This document shows positions 18,844-28,599 of a stretch of 64,000 bases of DNA, one piece after another. Below the pieces are notes generated by a model. It saw only the letters and a list, made by a program, of their open reading frames with translations, ran no database searches and had not been told where the DNA came from. The translations under genes and the position numbers were made by a program. The DNA comes from Sinorhizobium arboris LMG 14919 (GTDB lineage Bacteria > Pseudomonadota > Alphaproteobacteria > Rhizobiales > Rhizobiaceae): assembly GCF_000427465.1 (NCBI RefSeq), contig NZ_ATYB01000014.1, forward strand, positions 62,001-126,000, written 5' to 3'. Within the stretch, counting starts at the first letter, position 1, and each line of letters begins with the position of its first letter.

Positions 18844-19497
18844 TCAGCGCGCCACGGCAAGCTCGATCGCCGCGCGCAACTCGTCGATGCCTTCGCCCTT
18901 ATCCGACGACGTGGACAGGACTTCCGGATAGGCCGCCGGCCGCTTCTTGATCTTTTCGAGCGTCTCCGCAACGAGTCGCGGCACGCCGGCCGCCTTGATC
19001 TTGTCCGTCTTCGTCAGCACGATCTGATAGGACACTGCAGCCTTGTCGAGGAGTGCCAGCACGTCCTCGTCGTTCTTCTTGATGCCGTGGCGCGCGTCGA
19101 TCAGCACGTAGACGCGCTTCAGCGTCGAGCGGCCGCGCAGATAGTCGAATACCAGCTTCGTCCAGGTATCGACCTGTTCCTTGGGAGCCTGGGCATAGCC
19201 GTAACCCGGCATGTCGACGAGCGCCATCGGCGGCAAGTCGTCCGCCTCGCCGGAATAGCCGTCCGGAACGAAATAGTTGAGTTCCTGGGTGCGACCGGGC
19301 GTGTTCGACGTGCGTGCAAGGCCCTTATGGCCCACGAGTGCGTTGATAAGCGACGACTTGCCGACATTGGAGCGGCCGGCAAAGGCGATCTCCGTCGGTC
19401 CTTCGGGCGGCAGGAACTTCATCGACGGCACGCCGCGGATGAATATCCACGGCCGGCCGAAGACGCTTTCGGCATTCTGCTTTTTGGTCCCGGACAT
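18844..19497 (-). CDS. engB: Ribosome biogenesis GTPase EngB/YsxC
   Basis: 217 residues from the ATG at 19497. The open frame extends to 19638, but a factor-independent terminator lies inside that extension, so the shorter start is preferred. GTPase motifs: G1 [12 protein letters not shown]2 region [14 protein letters not shown]3 DMPGYGYA, G4 LTKTDKIK and G5 STSSDKGEG. EngB helps assemble the 50S subunit. It follows yidC on the same strand but is separated from it by the terminator, so it is probably expressed from its own promoter. Confidence 0.96.
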   Translation of the reverse strand: MSGTKKQNAESVFGRPWIFIRGVPSMKFLPPEGPTEIAFAGRSNVGKSSLINALVGHKGLARTSNTPGRTQELNYFVPDGYSGEADDLPPMALVDMPGYGYAQAPKEQVDTWTKLVFDYLRGRSTLKRVYVLIDARHGIKKNDEDVLALLDKAAVSYQIVLTKTDKIKAAGVPRLVAETLEKIKKRPAAYPEVLSTSSDKGEGIDELRAAIELAVAR

Positions 19498-19602
19498 GTT
19501 CTGGCGTTTCCTCTTTGCCTCGCCGGCATCAGGCTTTTGTGGTGGCTTGTCAAGCTTTGGAGCGCCTGTCGGCACCGGTGACGGATCCTGAGGATCTAAA
19601 AG

Positions 19603-19636
19603 AAAAAGCCCCGGAACGCATGGTTCCGAGGCTTTC
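19603..19636 (-). terminator. Factor-independent terminator after yidC
   Basis: On the minus strand, AAGCCTCGGAAC-catgc-GTTCCGGGGCTT forms a 12-bp stem with one G-U pair, followed by TTTCTTTT. It starts 19 bp after the yidC stop. It should end the rpmH-rnpA-yidC transcript and argues for the engB start at 19497. Confidence 0.85.
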
Positions 19637-19654
19637 ATGCGAGCCTGTCTGCCG

Positions 19655-21442
19655 CTATTCCGCCGGCTTGGGTTTCTTCGAGAAGAGCGACTTCAGATTG
19701 TCGAAGAGCTCGACCTTGACGCCCTGGCGCTTCATGATGATGCCCTGCTGCAGGATCGACAGCGTGTTGTTCCAGGCCCAGTAGATCACGAGACCGGCCG
19801 GGAACGACGCCAGCATGAAGGTGAAGACCACCGGCATCCAGGTGAAGAGCATCGCCTGGGTCGGGTCCGGCGGCGTCGGGTTCATGCGCATCTGCAGGAA
19901 CATGGTGATGCCCATGATGATCGGCCAGATGCCCAGATGCAGGAAGGCGGGCCCCTCGAACGGCAGGAGGCCGAAAAGGTTGACGATCGTCGTCGGATCG
20001 GGCGCGGAGAGATCCTGAATCCAGCCGAAGAAGGGCGCATGGCGCATCTCGATGGTGACGTAGATCACCTTGTAGAGCGCGAAGAACACCGGGATCTGAA
20101 TGAGGATCGGCCAGCAGCCCGCCAGCGGATTGATCTTCTCTTCCTTGTAGAGCTGCATCATCGCCTGTTGCAGACCCATGCGGTCATCGCCGAACTTCTT
20201 CTTCAGTTCCTCCATTTTCGGCTGAACCTTCTTCATGTTCGCCATCGATGCGTATTGCTTGTTGGCGAGCGGGAAGAAAATGAGCTTGACGACGATCGTG
20301 GTAATCAGGATCGCGATGCCGAAATTGCCAAACAGACGGAAGAAGAAATCCATCATTTTGAACATCGGCTTGGTGATGAAGTAAAACCAGCCCCAGTCGA
20401 TCAGCTTGTCGAAATTGGGGATCGAATAGGCCACTTCGTAATTGTCGACGACCGGGACTTCCTTGGCGCCGGCGAAGACGAGGTTTTTTAGCTCCACGGA
20501 CTGGCCCGGGGCGACCGTGACCGCATCGCTCTTGTAGTCGCTCTGGTAACGCGGGCGCCCGTCGGCGAAATGCGAGAAGCGGATGTCGAAGGGCGTCGCC
20601 TGCGGCGGCACGATCGTCGCGGCCCAGTATTTGTCGGTGATGCCCAGCCATCCGCCCGTGGATTTGCCCGGCTCGACGGGCTCGTCGTCTTCCACCTTGG
20701 AATAGCCGACTTCCTGGAGGCCATGCTCTCCCGCGACGCCGACGAAGCCCTCGTGGAGCACGTAGATGCTCGGCGTCGTCGGCTTGTTGAAGCGCGTGAC
20801 GCGGCCATAGGAGGACAGGGAAACCGGCGCGGCGGTCTCGTTCTTGATGCTGTCGACCACCTGGAACATGTAGCGGTCGTCAACCGAGACGGTCCGCGTA
20901 AAGGTGATGCCCTTGTCGTTCGTGTAGCTCAGCGTCACCGGCGTCGAGGGGGTGAGCTTGTCGCCGCCCGAAAGCGTCCATATGGTCTGCGGACCCGGAA
21001 CCGATCCGGTCGCATCCGATCCGATATAGCCGATTTCCGTGAAATAGCCGTCGGCGGTCTCCGCCGGGCTGAAGAGCGTGATGACGGGGCTCTTCGGGTC
21101 GACGGTTTCGTGGTAGCCCTTGAGCTTCAGGTCGTCGAAGCGTGCGCCGGTCAGGTTGATGGAGCCGGAAAGCGCCGGCGTGTCGATCGCCACGCGGGCC
21201 GATTTGCCGATCGCCTGGTCACGGCTTTCGCCCGCGCCCGGGATCGCCCCGCCAGGCAGCGCCTGTCCCGGTGCAGCCGGCTGAGCGCCTGGCTGTTGCT
21301 GGGTCTGTTGCGTCTGCCGCGCCTGTTCCGCAGCGATACGCTCCTTCTCCATCTTCGGGCTGACATAGAAGAACTGCCAAGCGATGAGGATCAGCACGGA
21401 AAGGGCGATCGCCACGAAATAATTGCGGTTGTTTTCCATCAT
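19655..21442 (-). CDS. yidC: Membrane protein insertase YidC
   Basis: 595 residues. TM1 is at the N-terminus ([22 protein letters not shown]), followed by a Gln/Pro linker, the large periplasmic beta-sandwich domain (about 75-355), and the conserved five-helix core from [59 protein letters not shown] onward. The cytoplasmic loop reads [45 protein letters not shown]. The basic tail ends KKPKPAE. It inserts and folds inner-membrane proteins with or without Sec. The start overlaps the rnpA stop by 4 bp, so translation is coupled. Confidence 0.98.
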   Translation of the reverse strand: MMENNRNYFVAIALSVLILIAWQFFYVSPKMEKERIAAEQARQTQQTQQQPGAQPAAPGQALPGGAIPGAGESRDQAIGKSARVAIDTPALSGSINLTGARFDDLKLKGYHETVDPKSPVITLFSPAETADGYFTEIGYIGSDATGSVPGPQTIWTLSGGDKLTPSTPVTLSYTNDKGITFTRTVSVDDRYMFQVVDSIKNETAAPVSLSSYGRVTRFNKPTTPSIYVLHEGFVGVAGEHGLQEVGYSKVEDDEPVEPGKSTGGWLGITDKYWAATIVPPQATPFDIRFSHFADGRPRYQSDYKSDAVTVAPGQSVELKNLVFAGAKEVPVVDNYEVAYSIPNFDKLIDWGWFYFITKPMFKMMDFFFRLFGNFGIAILITTIVVKLIFFPLANKQYASMANMKKVQPKMEELKKKFGDDRMGLQQAMMQLYKEEKINPLAGCWPILIQIPVFFALYKVIYVTIEMRHAPFFGWIQDLSAPDPTTIVNLFGLLPFEGPAFLHLGIWPIIMGITMFLQMRMNPTPPDPTQAMLFTWMPVVFTFMLASFPAGLVIYWAWNNTLSILQQGIIMKRQGVKVELFDNLKSLFSKKPKPAE

Positions 21443-21837
21443 GATTTCCTGGAACCGGCCGGTGGCCGCTTCTGTTTCGGCTTATTTTCGATGCGATCCC
21501 GAAGCGCCCGAGTCAATGCGTCAAAAGGGGCATTCAGGAGATCGCGCCGGGCGACAATCACATAGTCGTGTCCGGGTTTCATTGCAAACCCGGCCGCAAG
21601 CCGCACGGCTTCCTTGAGGCGTCGGCGCATGCGGTTTCGCTCGACGGCATTGCCGTGCTTCTTGGTAACGGTGAAGCCGACGCGGGCTTCTCCCTCCGGA
21701 TCGTTCCGGTCAAGAACTTCGAGGAGAAATAGCGGGCCCCTGCGGCTTTCTCCAGCCCGGACCGCCAAAAACTGCGGACGGCTTTTCAGCCGTCCGACAG
21801 CCATCTTGTCTTTTTCTGTCGTCATTTGCCCGGACAT
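21439..21837 (-). CDS. rnpA: Ribonuclease P protein component (RnpA)
   Basis: 132 residues; an internal ATG ([10 protein letters not shown]) could be the true start, which would give about 121. The RNA-binding motif is [27 protein letters not shown], with the central [18 protein letters not shown] strand before it. The protein partners the RNase P RNA to mature tRNA 5' ends. It sits between rpmH (21 bp upstream) and yidC (4-bp overlap), the near-universal order. Confidence 0.96.
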   Translation of the reverse strand: MSGQMTTEKDKMAVGRLKSRPQFLAVRAGESRRGPLFLLEVLDRNDPEGEARVGFTVTKKHGNAVERNRMRRRLKEAVRLAAGFAMKPGHDYVIVARRDLLNAPFDALTRALRDRIENKPKQKRPPAGSRKS

Positions 21838-21858
21838 AAGGTTTCGGGCAGGTTCGGC

Positions 21859-21993
21859 TTACGCCGAAAGACGCTTGCGGCCACGAGCCCTGCGGGCTGC
21901 AAGGACCTTGCGCCCACCCTTGGTGGACATGCGTGCACGGAAGCCGTGACGGCGCTTGCGAACAAGCTTGGACGGTTGGTAGGTACGCTTCAT
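21859..21993 (-). CDS. rpmH: 50S ribosomal protein L34
   Basis: 44 residues, beginning [18 protein letters not shown] and ending GRKRLSA. Highly basic, with the typical L34 composition and length. First gene of the rpmH-rnpA-yidC unit, with a good promoter 110-137 bp upstream. Confidence 0.98.
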   Translation of the reverse strand: MKRTYQPSKLVRKRRHGFRARMSTKGGRKVLAARRARGRKRLSA

Positions 21994-22101
21994 TTATTTA
22001 AATACCGCGGTGTGCGGCCCTTCTTGGGTTTGCATGATGCAAGAGCGTTTACGCGCCGGGCATGGCTCCGCCAACGGGCGGCTCGACCGGACGTGCGCGG
22101 C

Positions 22102-22130
22102 TTATAGGTATAAAACGCCGGTAAAGTCAA
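22102..22130 (-). promoter_or_regulatory. Probable housekeeping promoter of rpmH-rnpA-yidC
   Basis: On the minus strand, -35 TTGACT (22125-22130) and -10 CTATAA (22102-22107) are separated by exactly 17 bp, a near-consensus alphaproteobacterial RpoD site. It leaves a leader of about 100 nt before rpmH. The rest of the 306-bp spacer (21994-22299) shows nothing else recognisable. Confidence 0.75.
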
Positions 22131-22299
22131 TTCCCGAGCGCCGGCACATGCTCGCGGGCCGCCGCGGGACACCCCTAAAAATCGAGTGCCGGATGGGTGC
22201 TTTGTTAACCACGGGCATTTTAGCATTTACTCAGTTGCGTGTAAGCCGTGAGATGCTTCCCGTTTGAGGCGAGTCTCGGCTGGGGGACAGGAACAGGAA

Positions 22300-24297
22300 A
22301 TGAAAATTCGGGGAAAGATAAACCTGATCGTCGGCATCATGAGTCTGCTGGCGATAGCGATCACCGGCATGTCGTTGCTGATCGTGAGCGAGTACAACCA
22401 GCGCCTCGGCGAATACCAGAACGCATCCGACCGGGCCTTCAAGGGCGAGCGGCTCAATCGTCTGGTAACGGCCGTGGTGATGGAGGCGCGTGGCATCTAC
22501 GCGGCGCCGACGGTGGAGAAGGCAAAGCCTTTTGCCGAGGGGATTCTCAAGAACCTCGACAAGATCGATGCGCTGCTCGCAGAGTGGCGGCCGCTGGTGC
22601 CGGCCGACGTCCTGCCCGCTTTCGATACCCTCGTCAAACGCGCGGAGGAATTCAAGGCGTTCCGAAGTGAGACGGCTCGCCTCGGCACCGAGGTTGCGCC
22701 GCAAGCGGCCAACGACCAGGGCAACAACGAGGCGAACCGGGCCAATCGCAAGGCCTTCCAGTCTGAAATCGACGTGGTCGTCGACGCGAACCTCGCCTCG
22801 CTTGACGCGATTACGGCAGATCTTGCCGACTACAAGCGCTCGATCGTGCTGATCGTCCTTGCGACCGCGGCCCTCGGCATGCTGGCCGGAATCGGCGCCG
22901 CCTTCTATATCGCGACCAGTCACCTCAGCCGTCCGATCCTGGATCTGACGGGCAAGATGAAACTGCTTGCGGGCGGCGACCTGTCGGTGGATGTACCCTT
23001 CGCCGGGCGCAAAGACGAGATCGGCGACATGGCGGCAGCGGTCGAAGTCTTCAAACAGAACAGCCTCGCCGTGCGCGAGCTCAATGCCCAGGAAGAGGTC
23101 TTGCGCGAAAAGAGCGCGGACCTGCAGTCGAGCATCGCAACGGTCGTCGCGGCTGCTGCGGCAGGCGATTTCACCCGGCGCATCAGCAAGGACTACGACA
23201 ACGACGATCTCAACCGCTTTGCGGCGAGCGTCAACGAGCTGGTAAGCAGCGTCGATACGGGTATCGCCGAGACCCGGAGGGTCATTGCGAGCTTGGCGAC
23301 GGGCGACCTGACGCAGAGCATGAAGGGCCAGTTCCAGGGCGCCTTCGCCGAGCTGCAGACGAATGTCAACGATACCTTGCAGACCCTGCAGAAGACCTTG
23401 CGCGAGGTCCGCATGACGACGGACTCGATCAATGGGAACTCTACGGAGCTGCGCAGTGCCGCCGACGATCTTTCCAAGCGGACGGAACAGCAGGCCGCAG
23501 CTCTGGAGGAAACCTCGGCAGCGCTCGACGAGATAACCGCTGCGGTCCGCAATTCGACCGAGCGGGCCCAGGAGGCGACGGTCATGGTGGCGGAGGCGAA
23601 GGACAGCGCGGCGGAGTCGGCATCGGTCGTCCGCAACGCCATCGACGCCATGGGCCGGATCGAGCAGGCTTCAAGCGAGATCGGCCAGATCACCAACGTC
23701 ATCGACGAGATCGCCTTCCAAACGAACCTGCTGGCACTGAATGCAGGCGTCGAGGCGGCGCGCGCCGGAGATGCCGGCAAGGGGTTCGCCGTCGTTGCCC
23801 AGGAAGTCCGCGAACTCGCCCAGCGTGCCGCCAGCGCCGCCAAGGAGATCAAGTCGCTGATCTCCAAATCCGGCGACGAGGTGGCCACCGGTGTCAAGCT
23901 CGTCCAGGCGACGGGAGCGGCGCTCGGTCAGATCGAGACGCGCGTCCTCAAGATCAACGATCACATCCATTCGATAGCGACGGCCGCACGCGAGCAGTCT
24001 ACGGGGCTGGGCGAAGTCAGCACCGCCGTGAACCAGATGGATCAGGTCACGCAGCGCAACGCCGCCATGGTGGAGGAGGCGAATGCCGCGACGCACAAGC
24101 TGTCGGCCGAAGCCGACAATCTCGCCAGCCTTATCGCCTACTTCAAGGTCGAGCGTGAGGCGGTGCGTACGGTCGCGCCCGCAAGGGACGCAAGCCGCCC
24201 GGTAGCCTCGCCCGCCCGGCGCATGATGGGCACTGTCGCACGTGCATTCGGCAATGGCTCCGCCGCGGCCGCCCGTGATGATTGGGAGGAGTTCTGA
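22300..24297 (+). CDS. Methyl-accepting chemotaxis protein with C-terminal CheR/CheB tether
   Basis: 665 residues from the ATG at 22300, preceded by CAGGAA. TM1 (about 8-30) leads to a ~150-residue periplasmic helical sensor region, and TM2 lies at about 182-207 ([24 protein letters not shown]). HAMP and a second HAMP-like segment ([24 protein letters not shown]) follow, then the long signalling coiled coil. The hairpin tip [37 protein letters not shown] is complete. The last residues DDWEEF match the xWxxF pentapeptide that tethers CheR and CheB in a subset of receptors. Ligand unknown. The sensor domain is short and helical, compatible with a four-helix-bundle fold. Confidence 0.94.
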   Translation: MKIRGKINLIVGIMSLLAIAITGMSLLIVSEYNQRLGEYQNASDRAFKGERLNRLVTAVVMEARGIYAAPTVEKAKPFAEGILKNLDKIDALLAEWRPLVPADVLPAFDTLVKRAEEFKAFRSETARLGTEVAPQAANDQGNNEANRANRKAFQSEIDVVVDANLASLDAITADLADYKRSIVLIVLATAALGMLAGIGAAFYIATSHLSRPILDLTGKMKLLAGGDLSVDVPFAGRKDEIGDMAAAVEVFKQNSLAVRELNAQEEVLREKSADLQSSIATVVAAAAAGDFTRRISKDYDNDDLNRFAASVNELVSSVDTGIAETRRVIASLATGDLTQSMKGQFQGAFAELQTNVNDTLQTLQKTLREVRMTTDSINGNSTELRSAADDLSKRTEQQAAALEETSAALDEITAAVRNSTERAQEATVMVAEAKDSAAESASVVRNAIDAMGRIEQASSEIGQITNVIDEIAFQTNLLALNAGVEAARAGDAGKGFAVVAQEVRELAQRAASAAKEIKSLISKSGDEVATGVKLVQATGAALGQIETRVLKINDHIHSIATAAREQSTGLGEVSTAVNQMDQVTQRNAAMVEEANAATHKLSAEADNLASLIAYFKVEREAVRTVAPARDASRPVASPARRMMGTVARAFGNGSAAAARDDWEEF

Positions 24298-24339
24298 GCC
24301 AGGCTGTCGGCGCGAGCTCCAGTCGCGGAATGCCAGCTT

Positions 24340-24453
24340 CGCTCGCGGCGATCTGTCGGTCGCCGCGAGCGGCATTTCCGGAGGAGCCTTCGCCGGGAAA
24401 ACCCGCCGGTTCACGTCGGCGTGACCTGTCGCCGCGGCCCGGTCACGCCGACG
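24340..24453. repeat. Two consecutive strong hairpins downstream of the chemoreceptor gene
   Basis: Hairpin 1: CGCTCGCGGCGA (24340-24351) pairs with TCGCCGCGAGCG (24360-24371). Hairpin 2: CGTCGGCGTGACC (24414-24426) pairs with GGTCACGCCGACG (24441-24453). Both are perfect and GC-rich; the second is followed by TTTGTCG. They may stop the chemoreceptor transcript or be repeat-derived. Confidence 0.6.
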
Positions 24454-24536
24454 TTTGTCGACGCGACCATTCGTTATTGGTTTCGGGGGTGAAATCCTTC
24501 TAATTCGGGGGCAAAATCGCACCGGAAGCAAATCGC

Positions 24537-25337
24537 ATGAGCCATGGTACCAGCAACGGGACGGAAGAAGGCCCGGCTCTCGAACCCTCCTCGAGCCGCC
24601 GAGACCTGCAATCTGTTGCGCGTCGCTCCCCCTGGCGTTTCGTACCGTTTTCGCTTCTGCTTGCGGGCGGTGCCCTGGGCTATGCCTATGGCCTGCAGGA
24701 CTATCTCTCGTTGTCTGCGCTCGTCGACCACCGCGAGACGCTTGCCGGCTATGTCGCCGCCTATCCGTTCCGCTCGGCATTCGTCTTCTTCGCGACCTAT
24801 GTCGCGGTGGTGGTCTTCTCCGTTCCGGTTGCATCGGTGCTGACGATCTCCGCCGGCTTCCTTTTCGGCTGGCTTGGCGGCGCGACCGTTGCGGTTCTCG
24901 CCGCCACGCTGGGCGCTTGCCTGCTGTTTGTCGCCGCTCGCGGCGCCTTCAGCGACGTCCTGAGGCGCCGCGCCGGCGGATTCCTGGACCGCCTTGCCGA
25001 AGGATTTCGGGAAAACGCGTTCCTCTATCTCCTGGTCCTGCGGCTGGCACCGGTCTTCCCCTTCTTCGTGATCAATATCGCGCCCGCCTTTTTCCAGGTG
25101 AAGCTGCGCACCTATGCGATCGCCACGCTGATCGGCATCGTGCCCGGCACTCTCGCCTATACGTGGCTGGGCTGCGGCCTCGGCGAGGTGATCGCCCTTG
25201 CGGCGGCAAGCGGCCGCGAGCTTGCCCTTTCTGACTTCGTCACCAGGGATATTTCCCTGGCGCTCGTTGCGCTTGCGCTCATTGCGGCGTTGCCTCTGGC
25301 ATTCAGGCTAATACAGTCGCGCCGGAAAGGCGCGTGA
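24537..25337 (+). CDS. TVP38/TMEM64 (SNARE-associated/DedA-like) membrane protein
   Basis: 266 residues with about six hydrophobic segments. The family core is visible: FFATYVAVVVFSVPVASVLTISAGFLFGWLGGATVAVLAATLGACLLFVAAR and FLYLLVLRLAPVFPFFVINIAPAFFQVKLRTYAIATLIGIVPGTLAYTWLGCGLG, the RxxPxxPFxxxN pattern of TVP38/DedA proteins. The stop overlaps the start of the next gene (GTGA), so the flavoprotein is translationally coupled. This TVP38 plus MerA-like pair recurs across proteobacteria; its physiological role is not established. Confidence 0.9.
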   Translation: MSHGTSNGTEEGPALEPSSSRRDLQSVARRSPWRFVPFSLLLAGGALGYAYGLQDYLSLSALVDHRETLAGYVAAYPFRSAFVFFATYVAVVVFSVPVASVLTISAGFLFGWLGGATVAVLAATLGACLLFVAARGAFSDVLRRRAGGFLDRLAEGFRENAFLYLLVLRLAPVFPFFVINIAPAFFQVKLRTYAIATLIGIVPGTLAYTWLGCGLGEVIALAAASGRELALSDFVTRDISLALVALALIAALPLAFRLIQSRRKGA

Positions 25338-26782
25338 CGAAGGCGGGAGGGGGCAGCGGCGTGGCGAAGATACTGACACCCGATATTTGCGTCATCGGAG
25401 GCGGTGCCGCCGGACTTTCGGTTGCCGCCGGTGCCGCCGCCTTCGGCGTACCAGTCGTCCTGGTCGAGCACGGCCGGATGGGCGGCGATTGCCTGAACTA
25501 CGGCTGCGTGCCGTCAAAAGCTCTGATCGCCGCCGCGAAGCACGCGGAAGCCGTCCGCAAGGCAGCGGAATTCGGCATCGCAGCGTCAGGACCGGTCATT
25601 GATTACGAGCGGCTGACGGCACGCATACAGTCCGTGATAGAGGCCATCGCACCGCATGATTCCGTGGAACGCTTCACAGGTCTTGGCGTCGAGGTGATCG
25701 AGGCAACGGCCCGCTTCGTCGATGACCGCACGATCGCTGCCGGCGACCACCTCATCCGCGCCCGCCGCTTCGTGATCGCCACGGGCTCCTCGCCTGCCAT
25801 TCCCCCGATCCCCGGTCTTGCGGAAACGCCATTCCTCACCAACGAAACGCTCTTCGCACTGAAACACCTGCCGCGGCATCTCGTTGTCATCGGCGCAGGC
25901 GCGGTCGGCCTCGAGATGGCCGGGGCTCACCGCCGGTTGGGCGCCGATGTGACGGTCGTGGACAGCGCCGCGGCGCTTTCCGGCCAGGATCCGGAACTGG
26001 CGGCGGTGGTCCTTGAGCATGTCCGTGCGGAGGGCACGATCCTTCATGAGCACACGAGAATCCGCTCGGTCGCGGCGGCAGAGTCCGGCGTCAGGCTCCT
26101 CTGCGAAAGCGACGACGGAGCCTTCGAGATCGAGGGGAGCGACTTGCTGGTGGCTGCCGGCCGTGGTCCCGGCCACGGATCGCTCGACCTCGATGCGGCC
26201 GGCATTCGCCACGGTCAAAAGCACATAGAGGTCGGGGCGGATCTGAGGACGAGCAACCGCCGCGTTTACGCGGTGGGAGATGCGGCGGGCGGCCTGTTCA
26301 CCCACCAGGCGAGCTATCATGCGCGGCTGGTGCTGCAGCAGATCATCTTCCGCCTGCCGGCGCGTGAGAGGCCCGCAATCGTTCCCCGCGTGGTCTTCAC
26401 CGCGCCTGAGCTGGCGCAGGTGGGGCTGACGGCGGAGCGGGCGCAGGAAATCGCCCCGGGAGCAAGAACCGTCCGCGTGGACTATTCCGACAACGACCGT
26501 TCCCGCACCGATGGCCTCGGCCGCGGACTGATCAAGATCGTCGTAGGCAGGCGAGGTCGGGTGCTCGGCGCCGGCATTGCGGGCCCTGGAGCGGGGGAGA
26601 TGATCAATCTCTGGGCTTTCGCCGTCGCGAACCGCCTGACGCTCAATCATTTCCAGACTTATGTCGCACCCTATCCGACTCTCTCCGAGATTGGAAAACA
26701 GGCGGCGATCTCCTATTATTCCCCCATGGCGCGAAATCGCCTTCTGCGAACCGTGATCCGGTTCCTGCGGAATTTCGGCTGA
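25334..26782 (+). CDS. FAD-dependent pyridine-nucleotide disulfide oxidoreductase (MerA/dihydrolipoamide-dehydrogenase-like)
   Basis: 482 residues, start GTG at 25334 overlapping the TVP38 stop. The FAD-binding GGGAAG motif (CVIGGGAAGLSVAAGAAAFG), redox disulfide GGDCLNYGCVPSKAL, NAD-binding VVIGAGAVGLEMAGAHRRLG and second FAD motif RVYAVGDAAGG are all present. The C-terminal active-site stretch of dihydrolipoamide dehydrogenase, HxHPTxSE, reads APYPTLSE, so the His base is missing. No terminal Cys pair as in true mercuric reductase is seen. It is therefore a MerA-like reductase of unknown substrate, coupled to the TVP38 membrane protein. Confidence 0.9.
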   Translation: MTKAGGGSGVAKILTPDICVIGGGAAGLSVAAGAAAFGVPVVLVEHGRMGGDCLNYGCVPSKALIAAAKHAEAVRKAAEFGIAASGPVIDYERLTARIQSVIEAIAPHDSVERFTGLGVEVIEATARFVDDRTIAAGDHLIRARRFVIATGSSPAIPPIPGLAETPFLTNETLFALKHLPRHLVVIGAGAVGLEMAGAHRRLGADVTVVDSAAALSGQDPELAAVVLEHVRAEGTILHEHTRIRSVAAAESGVRLLCESDDGAFEIEGSDLLVAAGRGPGHGSLDLDAAGIRHGQKHIEVGADLRTSNRRVYAVGDAAGGLFTHQASYHARLVLQQIIFRLPARERPAIVPRVVFTAPELAQVGLTAERAQEIAPGARTVRVDYSDNDRSRTDGLGRGLIKIVVGRRGRVLGAGIAGPGAGEMINLWAFAVANRLTLNHFQTYVAPYPTLSEIGKQAAISYYSPMARNRLLRTVIRFLRNFG

Positions 26783-26841
26783 CGTCGGAGGCAGAGAGTG
26801 CGCGGGTTTCGGCCCGCATCCCGCTCTGGCCTATCAGAATC

Positions 26842-26885
26842 GATCACGATGATTTCAGGTCGATCCACCTGAAATCATCGTGATC
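26842..26885. repeat. Perfect 19-bp inverted repeat in front of a histidine kinase gene
   Basis: Left arm 26842-26860 and right arm 26867-26885 are exact complements of 19 bp around the loop CGATCC. The centre reads TTTCAGGT-cgatcc-ACCTGAAA. No T-run follows either arm. It may be a rhizobial palindromic repeat, a terminator for the flavoprotein gene, or an operator 20 bp before the kinase start. Confidence 0.7.
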
Positions 26886-26904
26886 CAGGGAATGTTGTAG
26901 AGTT

Positions 26905-28386
26905 ATGGCAGAAGACGCGCGTCCGGCCAATGCGAGTGCGGCACCTCGAGCAGCGGTCGGCTTTCTTGGCGGGCTTTCCGGCAAATTGCTGCTGCTGACC
27001 GTCGCCTTCGTGATGCTGGCCGAGGTGCTGATCTTCGTGCCTTCCGTCGCCAATATGCGCATTCGCTGGCTGCAGGACCGCCTGAACACCGTGGCGGCGG
27101 CGGCCGTCGTGGTCGACGGGCTCCAGAACGTCGAACTGCCCCGCGCCGTGCAGCGCGAGACCCTGATGGCCACCGGTACCAAGGCCATCGTCATTCGCCG
27201 CAAGGACGCCTCGCGGATGATCGCCAGCGTCGACATGCCTCCCGCGATCGACGGCGAATACGACATAGCGAACTTCACGGCTCTCGGCGCGATCCGGGAC
27301 GCCTTCGGCACGCTCATCTTCGGCGGCAACCGAGTGGTGCGCGTCTATGGCCCGCTGGGCGAGGGCGATGCGACGATCGAGCTGGTGATGAAGGACGCGA
27401 AGCTGCGGACGGCCATGCTGGTCTATTCTCGCAACGTCTTCCTCCTGTCGATCGTCATCTCGCTGATCACCGCAGCGCTGATCTTTCTCGCCATCAACCG
27501 CATGCTGATCCTCCCGATCCGGCGGTTGACCAAGAGCATGCAGGAATTTTCGGACGAGCCGTCGAGCCCCGAGCGCGTATTGGTGCCGCCGGAAGGCAAG
27601 GACGAGCTGGCGGTCGCCGGCCAGCACCTTGCAAGCATGCAGCGCGAATTGCAGAGAACCCTGAAGCAGCAGAAGAGCCTCGCGGAGCTCGGACTTGCCG
27701 TTTCGAAGATCAATCACGACATGCGCAACATCCTGTCCTCCGCTCAGCTCATTTCGGATCGCCTGGCCGATGTCGACGATCCCGTGGTCAAGCGCTTCGC
27801 GCCGACATTGCTGAGGACCATCGACCGTGCCGTCGGTTATACCCGGGAAGTTCTTTCCTATGGGCGCACGACGGAGGCCGAACCGCATCGCCGGTTCGTC
27901 GCGCTCCGCCCGCTGGTCGAGGACGTGGCCGAACTGCTCGCCGTCGATCGCCAGGACGGCATCGATTTCCAGATACAGGTCCGCGACGACATCGAGGTCG
28001 ATGCGGACAGCGAGCAGCTCTTCCGTGTCGTTCACAATATCTGCCGCAACGCCGTCGAGGCGCTGGCGAACTACAGGCCGGAGGATGGCTCCGAGCGGCG
28101 AATCTCGGTTTCGGCGGTGCGTACCGGCAGCGTGGTCACGATTTCCATCGATGATACCGGCCCCGGAATGCCGGCCAAGGCACGTGAAAATCTCTTCGCC
28201 GCCTTCCGCGGTTCGGCGCGCTCCGGGGGGACGGGCTTGGGGCTCGCGATCGCCCGCGAACTGGTCCTCGCCCATGGAGGAACGATCGCGCTTGTCGAAA
28301 AGCCCACCCCTGGCACGCTGTTCCGCATAGAGCTGCCGGACCGCCCGGTGCGGCTTGATGCCTTTCGAGCGAAGGGACGGTCCTGA
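26905..28386 (+). CDS. Sensor histidine kinase, orphan
   Basis: 493 residues. Two transmembrane helices (about 25-47 and 174-195) enclose a ~125-residue extracytoplasmic sensor region, followed by a HAMP-like linker. The phosphoacceptor region reads LGLAVSKINHDMRNILSSAQLISDRL (H-box HDMRN). ATPase motifs are N-box VVHNICRNAVEAL, G1 SIDDTGPGMP, and G2 GGTGLGLAIARELVLAHGG. No response regulator gene is next to it, so its partner lies elsewhere. The sensed signal is unknown. Confidence 0.93.
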   Translation: MAEDARPANASAAPRAAVGFLGGLSGKLLLLTVAFVMLAEVLIFVPSVANMRIRWLQDRLNTVAAAAVVVDGLQNVELPRAVQRETLMATGTKAIVIRRKDASRMIASVDMPPAIDGEYDIANFTALGAIRDAFGTLIFGGNRVVRVYGPLGEGDATIELVMKDAKLRTAMLVYSRNVFLLSIVISLITAALIFLAINRMLILPIRRLTKSMQEFSDEPSSPERVLVPPEGKDELAVAGQHLASMQRELQRTLKQQKSLAELGLAVSKINHDMRNILSSAQLISDRLADVDDPVVKRFAPTLLRTIDRAVGYTREVLSYGRTTEAEPHRRFVALRPLVEDVAELLAVDRQDGIDFQIQVRDDIEVDADSEQLFRVVHNICRNAVEALANYRPEDGSERRISVSAVRTGSVVTISIDDTGPGMPAKARENLFAAFRGSARSGGTGLGLAIARELVLAHGGTIALVEKPTPGTLFRIELPDRPVRLDAFRAKGRS

Positions 28387-28459
28387 GACCCGGTACCGCA
28401 CCGGAGGCCCCGATTGCTTCCCGGGAGTCGCAAAAAAGAATTTTTTCGCCGAAAGGCGC

Positions 28460-28488
28460 TTGCATTCGCCGAAAGGACCCTTTAGAGG
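28460..28488 (+). promoter_or_regulatory. Probable promoter of tRNA-Arg
   Basis: TTGCAT (28460-28465) and TAGAGG (28483-28488) are 17 bp apart, a plausible alphaproteobacterial RpoD-type site 35-63 bp before the tRNA. Confidence 0.5.
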
Positions 28489-28522
28489 ATCGCCACGCAA
28501 GCGGTGGTCACCGCTTCGGCAC

Positions 28523-28599
28523 GCACCCGTAGCTCAGCTGGATAGAGCACCAGACTACGAATCTGGGGGTCAGGAGTTCGAATCTCTTCGGGTGCGCCA
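28523..28599 (+). tRNA. tRNA-Arg (anticodon ACG)
   Basis: 77 nt including encoded CCA. Acceptor arm GCACCCG pairs with CGGGTGC, D-arm GCTC...GAGC, anticodon stem CCAGA/TCTGG with loop CTACGAA giving ACG (read as ICG after deamination), T-arm AGGAG-TTCGAAT-CTCTT, discriminator G. The accessory block starts immediately 3' of it, which suggests use as an integration site. Confidence 0.98.

Noticed and set aside
19498..19638. Longer engB N-terminus starting at 19638
   Set aside because: The extra 47 codons contain the factor-independent terminator of yidC and lack family similarity.
25586..28500. Long minus-strand open frames opposite the flavoprotein and histidine kinase
   Set aside because: Shadow frames with Arg/Asp/His-rich composition and no motifs; the plus-strand genes have full catalytic signatures.
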